NCBI GenBank assembly: GCA_964036665.1
Contig: OZ038529.1
Location: 22,206,060-22,270,059, forward strand
DNA from: Gordius sp. MW1
Lineage: Eukaryota; Nematomorpha; Gordioida; Gordea; Gordiidae
DNA: 64,000 nucleotides
Direction of reading: 5' to 3'
Position 1 is the stretch's first letter; every line of letters starts with the position of its first letter. The notes below the pieces were generated by a model. The model saw nothing but the letters and a program-made list of their open reading frames with translations. It was not told where the DNA came from and searched no databases. Both the position numbers and the translations under genes were made by a program. Below are positions 24,754-34,459 of this stretch, one piece after another.

Positions 24754-25462
24754 GAGAGCGTTAATGTTCTCTTCTATATTTATTTCTTCAAAGCAATAAT
24801 GTCATAATTTCAATATCTTTCAACAACAATTTTATATTGAATCTACATATCGACTCTTCAGAACCCAATAATAATAATATCCTTACAATCATGATATTGC
24901 GATTTTAACATTGACATTTATATATATTATGAATCATAAAAATCGTATGTATAAAGGGGGGGGGGAATCTTGCAGCAGGCGTCCGTAAATTATAAAGTTT
25001 TGTACGACGCAAAGGGGAAGGGGGAATCTTTCGACAAGCTCATTCATGACATCTTCCCTTTTTAAAAATGCCGTCCGCCTATTCATCAGCACCCACCGAA
25101 AACACATCTTCCTCCATTAATATGTGTTCTTCCGCGGCTGTTATGTCATCAGGGGTCGTATTGTTGGGGGCAATACCTATAGCATGAGTTAGGCCGTCAG
25201 GAGTGGATACCACCGTACCCGAGCTGATACGCGCAATAGAAGCTACACGGCGTGTTGCATGAGAGAAAACGTTTGCCCCTTGCGGGAGCACGTTCAACGC
25301 TTCCGTGGTAGCTCTAACCCGCTCAAACTCAACCAGCGGCACTCCTGCATTGTTCAAAGGCGCCCTCTCTGCCGTACCCCAATGTGCACCTGCGCCTCGC
25401 TCAGTTTCGCACATTGGGGTAAGTGCCATCTTCCACAACCTCCGCACCTTCTTCGAAGTGCT
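24754..25462 (-). repeat. Left inverted arm (LTR plus 3' part of ORF3)
   Basis: LTR in reverse 24754-25051 and the C-terminal part of the post-integrase ORF on the minus strand (25447-25079). It is nearly identical to 27485-28193, with only scattered base differences. A plus-strand open frame runs from inside this arm (25305) into RNase H. That upstream part is antisense and not a real N-terminus. Confidence 0.85.
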
Positions 25463-27231
25463 GTTGAAAGCGCCGAGTAATAAAAAGGAATTGAAGTCGT
25501 TTTTGGGAATGATAACTTATTATAATCGGTTCATTCCTAATTTCACTCGGTGGTCAGGTCCTTTAAATGAATTAATTAAAGATAATGTGCAATTTAAATG
25601 GACGCAATTTGAGAACGACTGTTTTGACAAGTTGCGCGAAACTTTATTAGAGAAACCTGTATTAGTTTGCTTTGACGCTTCAAAAGAGCATGTTTTGGTA
25701 GTAGATGCATCAAATAATGGTGTGGGAGGTGCATTATGTCAGCTTGAGGATAAAGTTGAACATCCGGTAATGTATTTCGCCAAAAAATTAAGTAAGACCG
25801 AACTTAACTACTCTGTTATAGAGAAAGAAGCTTTGGCTATGGTGTATGGACTGAAACGGTGTAGGGAATTTTTAATAGGTAAAAGATTCATCGTTTATAC
25901 AGACCATAAACCATTGATAGGCTTATTTCGGAAAGATAACAACGAAATGTTGATGTCCCCCAGATTGCAGCGATGGTTATTAGTGTTAGGTAATTTTACA
26001 CTAACGTTGATTTATCGTAAGGGAGAGGATAACGGATTGGCCGATGTTTTGTCTAGGTTAGGTCCGGAAAATATTAGCTCGGAAGAGTGTCCATTGGCAT
26101 GCGAAATAGTTGGCGGTCACGTAATAAATGCCTTAAAAATCGTAGATATGGAGGACATCTCCGCTGCTTGCAACACTGATAGGGATATTAGTGTGGTCAA
26201 GAAGATATTAATTGGAGAGGAAACGCAGGAACAGGTGCCACAGCAATATAAAAATGCGCTGTGTGAGCTGTATATCGAAGACGGTTGTTTAAAAAGAGCC
26301 GATAAGGTAGTTATACCCGATGTACTTTGACCGGCAATTTTAGAAATGTTACATAAGGGACATTTTGGTACGGTTAAAATGAAGGCTTTCGCCAGGCAGT
26401 ATGTCTGGTGGCCTGGAATATCGAATGAAGGCTTTCGCCAGGCAGTATGTCTGGTGGCCTGGAATATCGAAAAACATTGAAGAGCGAATTAGACGATGTG
26501 ATTTATGCAAGTCTAATGCCCCAATACCTCGTAGAAATAAAGCTGCGAGATGGCCCCGACCTAGTATACCTTGGGAAAGGGTACACATCGATTTTTTTGA
26601 ATGGGAAAAGAAAAACTATATAATCGTAGTCGATGCATATTCCGGTTGGACGGAATTTCAGAAAATTACTAACACGACTGCTAGAGTTACCATAAGTTTT
26701 TTAAAGAGCCTGATCGGTTCTTATGGTTTTCCTAGTATGCTGGTCACGGACAACGGCAAAGCGTTTGTGAGCGTTGAATTTAAGACTTTTTGTCAGACGT
26801 GGAAAATTAAGCACGTGTTAACACCGCCATATCATCCGAGTTCCAATGGTCAGGTGGAACGGTATGTGGGAATAGTAAAGAAGTGGTTAAGACTTGCCAA
26901 ATCAGAAAGCGATGGTGTTTGGTTAACTAAATTATATTTTAATGCAGCACCTCGTGGTTTGGAACGGCCTCCAGTAGGAATGGAATTTTTAGGTCGAAAA
27001 CTAAGGTGTCCCGTTGATTTGATTTACGAGCGGAGCCCTGTATTAAGCAATAATGCTATTCCAAAATATAATGTAGATCAACTGGTGTGGTGTAGAAATT
27101 ACACCGGTGCGCCTAAATGGTTGATATCGCGCGTAGTGGAAGTGGTTACTTCCAAAATTTATAAGGTGCGCGTGCTGCATACTAATAAAGTTGAAACACG
27201 ACATCGTGAGCAGCTAATGTTATATTCTTAA
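25463..27231 (+). pseudogene. Gypsy 1 pol fragment: RNase H and integrase, disrupted
   Basis: Starts within the RT/RNase H connection (KELKSFLGM, YYNRFIPNF). RNase H follows with its acidic residues in VVDASNNGVGG, IEKEALAM, YTDHKPL and ADVLSRL. The integrase keeps the HHCC finger (LHKGHFG, RRCDLCK), a D,D-35-E core seen in HIDFFEW, VTDNGKAF and NGQVERYVG, and a C-terminal beta domain. Two lesions break it: a TGA at 26328-26330, which looks like a CGA change, and a 46-bp tandem duplication (about 26380-26471) that shifts the frame. The integrase core itself is open from 26401 to 27231. Confidence 0.88.
26380..26471 (+). repeat. 46-bp exact tandem duplication in integrase
   Basis: AATGAAGGCTTTCGCCAGGC and the following 26 bases occur twice back to back. 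46 is not a multiple of 3, so the duplication changes the reading frame just after the HHCC histidines. Confidence 0.85.
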
Positions 27232-27257
27232 TTATATTCGTTATTTATATCACAGGG

Positions 27258-27869
27258 ATGGATATTATTACTTCCTGGTGTAGAATAAGAATTACAGTGG
27301 AGCGGATAGCAGAGCTGGTGAGACCGGGTCCGGTGCTCATTAGCATTCTCGTCGGAGCCGATGAGCTGCCAAGGCTACGCTCCTTGTATGAACCAAACCT
27401 AATCCCTGTGAGGCCGGTGGCTCAGGGAAGAAGGGAGAACGCAAGGCGACATGCTAATACGAGGGGAGGACGGCGGGCTCGAAGAGCACTTCGAAGAAGG
27501 TGCGGAGGTTGTGGAAGATGGCACTTACCCCCAATGTGCGAAACTGAGCGAGGCGCAGGTGCACATCGGGGTACGGCAGAGAGGGCGCCTTTGAACAATG
27601 CAGGAGTGCCGCTGGTTGAGTTTGAGCGGGTTAGAGCTACCACGGAAGCGTTGAACGTGCTCCCGCAAGGGGCAAACGTTTTATCTCATGCAACACGCCG
27701 TGTAGCTTCTATTGCGCGTATCACCTCGGGTACGGTGGTATCCACTCCTGACGGCCTAACTCATGCTATAGGTATTGCCCCCAACAATACGACCCCTGAT
27801 GACATAACAGCCGCGGAAGAACACATATTAATGGAGGAAGATGTGTTTTCGGTGGGTGCTGATGAATAG
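27258..27869 (+). CDS. Gypsy 1 ORF3, unknown protein behind integrase
   Basis: 203 residues starting ATG at 27258, 26 nt after the pol stop and in a different frame. It is preceded by an acceptor-like TTATATCACAG. The N-terminal ~75 residues share a pattern with the matching ORF of gypsy 2: WC near residue 7, alternating Ile/Val, a P-x-x-I-x-I-x-V segment, then RLRSL. An Arg-rich stretch with NTRGGRR follows, as in gypsy 2. The C-terminal part is Ala/Thr-rich and acidic at the end (EEHILMEEDVF). I see no signal peptide or membrane segment, so it does not look like an envelope protein. The function is unknown. A basic nucleic-acid-binding or chaperone role is only a guess. Confidence 0.6.
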   Translation: MDIITSWCRIRITVERIAELVRPGPVLISILVGADELPRLRSLYEPNLIPVRPVAQGRRENARRHANTRGGRRARRALRRRCGGCGRWHLPPMCETERGAGAHRGTAERAPLNNAGVPLVEFERVRATTEALNVLPQGANVLSHATRRVASIARITSGTVVSTPDGLTHAIGIAPNNTTPDDITAAEEHILMEEDVFSVGADE

Positions 27870-28193
27870 GCGGACGGCATTTTTAAAAAGGGAAGATGTC
27901 ATGAATGAGCTTGTCGAAAGATTCCCCCTTCCCTTTTGCGTCGTACAAAACTTTATAATTTACGGACGCCTGCTGCAAGATTCCCCCCCCCTTTATACAT
28001 ACGATTTTTATGATTCATAATATATATAAATGTCAATGTTAAAATCGCAATATCATGATTGTAAGGATATTATTATTATTGGGTTCTGAAGAGTCGATAT
28101 GTAGATTCATTATAAAATTGTTGTTGAAAGATATTGAAATTATGACATTATTGCTTTAAAGAAATAAATATAGAAGAGAACATTAACGCTCTC
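27485..28193 (+). repeat. Right inverted arm with 3' LTR (27897-28193)
   Basis: Carries the end of ORF3, a purine tract and an LTR beginning TGTCATGAATGAGC. The similarity to the left arm stops exactly at CTCTC (28193). The bases beyond (GAGGGCGTCTGTC) are not shared. Confidence 0.8.
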
Positions 28194-28278
28194 GAGGGCG
28201 TCTGTCAAGAACAACCCATTTTTCATGCCGATTTACAGTGCGGGGTATCTCTGGAACCCACATGCCATAAATTAGCTA

Positions 28279-30089
28279 ACTAACCGTAACCCTAACCGTA
28301 ACCCTAACCCTACCCGTAACCCTAACCCCAACCCTAACCCCAACCCTAACCCTAACCCTAACCTTAACCCTAACCCTAACCTTAACCCTAACCCTAACCC
28401 TAACCACAACCCTAACCCTAACCCCAACCCTAACCCTAACCCCTACCCTAACCCTAACCCCAACCCTAACCCTAACCCTAACTCTAACCCTAACCCTAAC
28501 CCTGACCCCAACCCTAACCCTAACCCCAACCGTAACCCTAACCCCAACCCTTACCCCAACCCTAACCCCAGCCCTAACCAGACCCTAACCCTAACCCCAA
28601 CCCTAACCCTAACCCCAACCTTAACCCTAACCCTAACCCCAACCCTAACCCTAACCCCAACCCTAACCCTAACCCCAACCCTAACCCTAACCCTAACCCT
28701 AACCCCAACCCTAACCCCAACCCTAACCCTAACCCTAACCCTAACCCTAACCCCAACCTTAACCCCAACCCTCCCAACCCCAACCCTAACCCTAACCCTA
28801 ACCCTAACCCAACCCTAACCCCAACCCTAACCCTAACCCTAATCCTAACCTCAACCCCAACCCTAACACCAACCCTAACCCTAACCCCAACCCTAACCCC
28901 AACCCTAACCCTAACCCTAACCCTAACCCTAACCCCAACCTTAACCCTAACCTTAACTTTAACCCTAACCCTAACCCCAACCCTAACCCTAAGCCCTACC
29001 CTAACCCCAACCCTAACACTAACCCCAACCCTAACCCCAACCCTAACCCTTACCCCAACCCTAACCCTAACCCTAAGCCCAACTCTAACCCCAACCCTAA
29101 CCCTAACCCTAACCCCAACCCTAACCCTAACCCTAACCTAACCCTAACCCCAACCCTACCCTAACCCTAACCCCAACCCCAACCCTAACCCTAACTCTAA
29201 CCCTAACCCTAACCCTGACCCCAACCCTAACCCTAACCCCAACCCCAACCGTAACCCTAACCCCAACCCTAACCCCAACCCTAACCCCAACCCTAACCCC
29301 AACCCTAACCAGACCCTAACCCTAACCCCAACCCTAACCCTAACCCCAACCTTAACCCTAACCCCAACCCTAACCCTAACCCCAACCCTAACCCTAACCC
29401 TAACCCTAACCCCAACCCTAACCCTAACCCCAACCCTAACCCTAACCCTAACCCCAACCCTAACCCCAACCCTAACCCCAAACCCAACCCTAACCCTAAC
29501 CCTAACCCAACCCTAACCCCAACTCTAACCCTAACCCTAACCCTAATCCTAACCTCAACCTCAACCCTAACACCAACCCTAACCCCAACCCTAACCCCAA
29601 CCCTAACCCCAACCCCACCCTAACCCTAACCCTAACCCTAACCCAACCCTAACCCCAACTCTAACCCTAACCCTAACCCTAATCCTAACCTCAACCTCAA
29701 CCCTAACACCAACCCTAACCCTAACCCCAACCCTAACCCCAACCCTAACCCTAACCCTAACCCCAACCTTAACCCTAACCTTAACTTTAACCCTAACCCT
29801 AACCCCAACCCTAACCCTAAGCCCAACCCTAACCCCAACCCTAACACTAACCCTAACCCCAACCCTAACCCTAACCCCAACCCTAACCCTTACCCCAACC
29901 CTAACCCTAACCCTAAGCCCAACCCTAACCCCAACCCTAACACTAACCCTAACCCCAACCCTAACCCTAACCCCAACCCTAACCCTTACCCCAACCCTAA
30001 CCCTAACCCTAAGCCCAACTCTAACCCCAACCCTAACCCTAACCCTAACCCCAACCCTAACCCTAAGCCCAACCCTAACCCTAACCCTA
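28279..30089 (+). repeat. Interstitial telomere-like array (CCCTAA/CCCCAA)n
   Basis: About 1.8 kb of hexamers in one orientation: CCCTAA mixed with CCCCAA, plus variants CCTTAA, CCGTAA and CACTAA and occasional 5- or 7-mers. On the other strand this is TTAGGG mixed with TTGGGG. Marker variants recur at long distance: ACCAGACCC near 28578 and 29309; CCTTAACTTTAACC near 28951 and 29777; CTAAGCCCAACTCTAACC near 29070 and 30008. Larger segments have therefore been duplicated. The array ends abruptly in gypsy pol sequence at 30090 and starts 85 bp after gypsy 1. Repetitive GLGLGL frames across it are not genes. Confidence 0.9.
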
Positions 30090-30100
30090 CAGAGCCTGAT

Positions 30101-31094
30101 TTGGTCACAACATGGCACACCAAAATTGATAATATAAAAAACCAATTCTCTAAAATTTTTGAACCTGGTTTAGGATGCTTAAATGACGAAAGATTTTCGG
30201 TTCGAGTTGATTTAAATGCGATTCCTAAATTTTGTGCTGCCAGACGCGTACCTTTAATTTTGAAAAATAAGGTTGACGAGGTAATTAAAACATGGTTAAA
30301 GGATAACGTAATTGAACCTATTGGATATTCGGAATGGGCTACACCTTTGGTACCTGTCCGGAAGACTGACGGTACAGTTAGGGTTTGTGCTGATTATAGA
30401 ATCACGGTAAACAAATGTATTATTTAGGTAAAATACCCATTGCCAAGATTAGAAATTATTTTTGTTAAATTAATAGGGGCTAATTTAATTAGTCTAAAAG
30501 GTTTAAAAGTTTCAGCTAAAATGTGTTTTTGGGACTGAACAAATTGTCTATTTAGGACATATTTTAAATAATGGTAATATTCAACCAAAATATGACAAGA
30601 TAGAAGCCATTAGAAATGTTAAACTGCCTGCAAATAAAAAGGACCTATGGTCATTTATGGGTTTAATGAACTATTACAGTAAATTTATAAATAATTACAC
30701 TGAATATGCTGGACCATTGTACGAATTGACAAAAAAAGACATCATATTTAAATGGTGTAAAGGTGTTATTGAAAAATTTGATTTTTTTAAAAATATCTTG
30801 CTTAAAAAACCCATTTTAAGATGTTTTGATCCTAATAAACAACATATACGATGCATCCAATATTGGTATTGGAGGCGCATTATGTCAGGTCGAGGGGAAT
30901 GGAGCATCCAGTTTTATATTTTTCGCGTAAATTAAATAAAACAGAGGTGGGATATTCTGTTATAGAACGCGAGGCATTAGCGATGATTACGGATTACAAC
31001 GATGTCGCGAATATTTAATTGGCAAATCGTTTACTGTAGTTACAGATCATAAGCCGCTGTTGCTTTATTTAAAAAGGCGAACGCCGAATTATTA
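30101..31094 (+). pseudogene. Gypsy 2 RT and RNase H remnants
   Basis: 30101-30427 is the RT N-terminal part ([39 protein letters not shown]). The palm with the catalytic Y-x-D-D box is deleted between about 30490 and 30540. 30540-30935 resumes at the connection (YLGHIL-like, FMGLMNYYSKF). RNase H is split by frameshifts around 30840-30910 and 31000-31080 (pieces EREALAM and VTDHKPL). Confidence 0.75.
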
Positions 31095-32312
31095 ATGTTT
31101 CCTAGGTTACAACGTTGGCTTGTAATGTTGGGAAATTTTACATTAACCCTAAAATACGGCAAGGGAAAGGACAATCATTTGGCTGATGTACTATCGCGTT
31201 TGGGAGCAGATACCATTGAGGCCGATGATTTACCTTTGTCTTGTGATATAATAGGAGGACATGTAATCAATGCTCTAAATATCTTAGATTTAAACGATAT
31301 TATTAATGAAAGTAATGTGGACCCTGAATTGTGTAAAGTAAAAGATATTTTGGCAGGCTTAGACGATAAAATTAATGTACCCACCCCTTTTAAACATGTT
31401 TTGAACGAAATATATGTAGAAAATAATGTTCTTAAAAAGCATGAAAGGTTAGTGGTACCGATTAAGCTTCGTCAGGAAGTGCTAAAAATATTACATCAAG
31501 GACACTGTGGGATGGTTAAGATGAAAGGCTTGGCCAGACAATATGTCTGGTGGCCGCAATTAACTAAGGATATCCAAAAATTCGTAAGGCAGCGTGAGCT
31601 TTGTAAGCTTGATGCACCGATGCCGCGTAGGAATAAAAAATCTAGGTGGCCTCGTCCTAAATTTCCATGGGAGCGTATACACATAGATTTTTTCGAATTA
31701 GATAAAAAACCGTACATCTTGATAGTAGATGCGTTTTCCGGTTGGACGGAATTTAAAATTATATCAAATATATCAAGTAGAGTAACAATTACAATTTTGA
31801 AGGAATTGATAGGAAATTACGGGTTTCCAGAAATAATTGTTACGGATAATGGTAAAGCTTTTGTTAGTAATGAATTTAAACAATTTTGTTTAAAATATAA
31901 AATTAATCATATTTTAACTCCACCGTACCATCCAAGCTCTAATGGGCAGGTAGAAAGGTATGTAGGTATTGTTAAAAAATGGTTGAACATAGCTAAAGTA
32001 ACGAAGGACGGAACGTGGTTATGTAAACTTTATCACAATATGTCACCACGTCCTAATCGTGCTCCGGTTAGCTATGAGTTTTTAAATCGTAAATTAAGGT
32101 ACCCACCCGACTTTTTAAAGTTCACTGAGCACCAAACATCGCCCAGTATTAGTGTGCCAAAGTTTAAGGTAAACCAAAAAATTTGGTATCGAAACTATTT
32201 GGGTAAACCTAAATGGGTGTTGGGTGTGATCATTGAACAGTTAGGAACAAAAGTCTACAAAGTTAAGGACTTAGGTGAAGATAAATTTGAAATTAGGCAC
32301 GTGAACAATTAA
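31095..32312 (+). CDS. Gypsy 2 pol C-terminal part: RNase H end and integrase, open frame
   Basis: An uninterrupted 405-residue frame. It starts in the RNase H tail (HLADVLSRL), then the integrase finger (LHQGHCG), the catalytic core (HIDFFEL, VTDNGKAF, NGQVERYVG with the D, D and E residues present) and a C-terminal domain. The first zinc Cys of the HHCC motif is replaced: the position that reads RRCDLC in gypsy 1 reads RQRELC here. The N-terminus is artificial because the upstream RNase H is frameshifted. Confidence 0.85.
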   Translation: MFPRLQRWLVMLGNFTLTLKYGKGKDNHLADVLSRLGADTIEADDLPLSCDIIGGHVINALNILDLNDIINESNVDPELCKVKDILAGLDDKINVPTPFKHVLNEIYVENNVLKKHERLVVPIKLRQEVLKILHQGHCGMVKMKGLARQYVWWPQLTKDIQKFVRQRELCKLDAPMPRRNKKSRWPRPKFPWERIHIDFFELDKKPYILIVDAFSGWTEFKIISNISSRVTITILKELIGNYGFPEIIVTDNGKAFVSNEFKQFCLKYKINHILTPPYHPSSNGQVERYVGIVKKWLNIAKVTKDGTWLCKLYHNMSPRPNRAPVSYEFLNRKLRYPPDFLKFTEHQTSPSISVPKFKVNQKIWYRNYLGKPKWVLGVIIEQLGTKVYKVKDLGEDKFEIRHVNN

Positions 32313-32360
32313 AAATTGTTTGATGCTATATAATTATTTTCAAAGTTTATTTCTATATAG

Positions 32361-32678
32361 ATGAGGATAAATGCAGCATGGTGCGACGTGGAATTGGAAG
32401 TGACATCCACGGCATCGAGGAACGAAAGGATTCCGCTGTATATTTTGATAAAAGTGGAAACGGACGGGAGGTCAAGACTATTAAACTTGACGCACTCTCT
32501 GGGTCCGCCAGTCCAGGTCGGGAGGTCGTATCCACAACGCCCAAGATCTCCAAGACGACCAAGACAGGAGGAGGCTGCGGTCAGAAGAAACGGAAATACG
32601 AGGGGGGAGCAACGACGAAACGTGTCTGGAAATCAACCGTTGCTCCGGCCTCCAATTTTGAAAAGAAAGAAGTGTTGA
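32361..32678 (+). CDS. Gypsy 2 ORF3, counterpart of the gypsy 1 post-integrase ORF
   Basis: 105 residues starting ATG at 32361, 48 nt after the pol stop and directly preceded by acceptor-like TTTCTATATAG. It aligns with gypsy 1 ORF3 from residue 1: WC near residue 7, P-L-Y-I-L-I-K-V opposite P-V-L-I-S-I-L-V, RLLNL opposite RLRSL, and NTRGEQRR opposite NTRGGRR. It is truncated relative to the 203-residue copy, probably by a frameshift; the +1 frame stays open to 32686. Function unknown. Confidence 0.55.
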   Translation: MRINAAWCDVELEVTSTASRNERIPLYILIKVETDGRSRLLNLTHSLGPPVQVGRSYPQRPRSPRRPRQEEAAVRRNGNTRGEQRRNVSGNQPLLRPPILKRKKC

Positions 32679-32838
32679 AGGTGTAAGGCCAAACACCTGC
32701 CCCCAATGTGCTTCAAAGCAAAGACTGGTTCGGGAAAGACAACTCACCCAAAGATGTTGTAGGGCTGGTCCAGGGTGGCTATGGATACCCTGACTTTGGA
32801 CAGCCCCGGACCTTCAACTTCTCAATAAAAGGGAAAGG

Positions 32839-33498
32839 TGTGGTATACGTGTATACCACGTTACCATATGTTAGTTTAATACGTTTTAATGTACGCGGTA
32901 TACTCTTTGATCTTACTTAGATTTATTTTATTAATATTAATGTAAAAGGGTTAAAGAACGGTTCTGCAATCCTTATAATTAAAAAAAAGGAATTGGTCAA
33001 AGGAAGGCACTTTTACCGCGGGTTAACCTAGACGCGGAAGTGGCTAAGTTTCCTTGACGCTCTCTTTTTTTAATTACTTTTTCTTTTTATTTTTCAATCA
33101 GCCACATCTGGTTCTAACGCAGCCCCGTCTGAAGATTTCCCGTATATTGCTCGTTCAATCCAGCCCACCACCCTGGGAAGATTCAACAGCTACAAAAGCA
33201 AAATCCCACATCAATAATTCAGTCATTGTAAATTGAGTCCTTAAACTTTTTCCCAAAACCTTGTACTTCTCCTAAACCCTTTATAATTATCTCCAACCCT
33301 TACCCCCATTTATTGTAGTTTTCCTTCGCAAAACATTTTAATTGTAAATTCCCCTTTTATTGCTGTACATAATTATTCGCATAAATTATTATGTCTGTAG
33401 TTAGTTTTTTGCGTTAATAAAGTTAATTCGAGTTTTCTTGGTAAAATCTTTTTACTTACATCGCTACCTCGCCCGGCACCGTTTGAGTACAATCAACA
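32839..33498 (+). repeat. Probable 3' LTR of gypsy 2
   Basis: Starts TGTGGTATACGTG right after a purine tract. It contains a polyadenylation-type AATAAA near 33416 and ends before Helitron sequence at about 33499. No 5' LTR is present in the window, so the ends are inferred. Confidence 0.45.
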
Positions 33499-33687
33499 GG
33501 ACCTGCGTGCGGAAGAATACATTCACTTACGAGATGCTATTGCGAACAACGCCGACACAGCCTAAATTGGTAACTCTTATATTCTACCATCATCGTATTA
33601 TAAACGCTGTACTCAAAAATTGTTTCTACATTGTTATTTAGCTAATTAGGGACTAAGTCAAAGCAACGCTTGGCCGGGTACAGCTAA
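33499..33687 (+). mobile_element. Helitron fragment: replicase piece plus 3' end
   Basis: One frame reads LRAEEYIHLRDAI and, after a break, YILPSSY, which are Helitron Rep-region motifs. The fragment then jumps to the Helitron 3' tail (GGACTAAGTC, AGCAACGCTTGGCCGGGTA, CAGCTA). It is internally deleted. Confidence 0.55.
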
Positions 33688-34459
33688 TATTTATATATTC
33701 GTCTATGCTGCAATCAAATTGTCTAATAAAGGGCGTGAATAAAGCTACGCGTAATATTTATTTTGTATTCAAATTATATAATTTGGGTTTATGGTGTTGG
33801 AATATTTATTTTAACGGTGCCATACTGTCGTATAATATAGCTCATCGTCAATCATCTATCTCTAGTAGATTATGCAAATACAGGTTATTCAAGAAAAGTA
33901 GACTATTTGATTCCTGAAATATTAGCAGCTTGCCCCCCCCCCCCCTCCTTAGGCCATTTAATGTAAAAGGTGAAGCAATGTTAAAGGCACACAAGATTTT
34001 TGGATGCATTATATCCTATTTATACATATGATAATATCTCAATTTATATAACAGCCTTCTATTTAATTAAAGACACAATTAAGTCATGATCCGAACATAG
34101 GTGTAATCTTTTAAATCATTAAAAATATAAATTAACTTCGTTTGAAATTGTTGGTCATATAGAAATTAACATGTCGAATTTATGACCTATTTTCTCAAGC
34201 TAGAACCATTAGACATAATTTGTATTTGTACTATGATATCTTTAGTCATGGTTTCATATCGCATTATCATATTAAATGTTATGCAATTTATGGGCTCGCT
34301 TTTGGTTGTCCGTCCGACCTGTCCAACTTTTTTTGCTTTAGCAAATAGGCTGGTTATTAACCGCTAATTGCCTTTAATTTTTTATCCTCGCCCGGGCCCA
34401 ATATCCATTATTGTTGTTGAGCCCGACTTATTACCTTTATACCTAAATTTCTTTTGCAA
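33688..34459. other. Gap without a recognised gene
   Basis: AT-rich. It contains a poly-C run near 33935 and, at about 34280-34325, ATGCAATTTATGGGCTCGCTTTTGG-like sequence shared in reverse with 48940-48985. This suggests a dispersed repeat, possibly a SINE. Confidence 0.4.

Larger units (their letters stand above)
24754..28193 (+). mobile_element. Ty3/gypsy retrotransposon 1, 5'-truncated, between 709-bp inverted arms
   Basis: The left arm 24754-25462 is the reverse complement of 27485-28193, and both arms are 709 bp. The right arm is in native orientation: end of the post-integrase ORF, a purine tract (AAAAAGGGAAGA), then TGTCATGAATG as the start of an LTR (27897-28193). The left arm is the same material inverted and joined directly to RT/RNase H at 25463. 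The element therefore lacks gag, protease and the catalytic RT core. It has inverted rather than direct LTR copies, so it cannot have been made by ordinary reverse transcription alone. Confidence 0.85.
30090..33498 (+). mobile_element. Ty3/gypsy retrotransposon 2, same family, 5'-truncated and internally deleted
   Basis: Begins mid-pol right at the end of the telomere-like array and runs through RT, RNase H, integrase, ORF3 and a 3' LTR. A purine tract (AAAAGGGAAAGG) precedes TGTGGTATACGTG at 32839, taken as the LTR start; an AATAAA is at about 33416. The right boundary near 33498 is set by recognisable Helitron coding sequence that follows. The integrase is clearly homologous to gypsy 1 throughout but diverged in codon usage (more AT-rich). 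Confidence 0.75.

Noticed and set aside
25305..25462. N-terminal 50 residues of the plus-strand frame leading into RNase H
   Set aside because: This part is antisense to ORF3 in the inverted left arm. It is an accidental fusion, not a true protein start.
28574..30145. Several long minus-strand frames reading GLGLGL or RVRVRV
   Set aside because: They are the six-frame translation of the CCCTAA/CCCCAA array and have no protein features.
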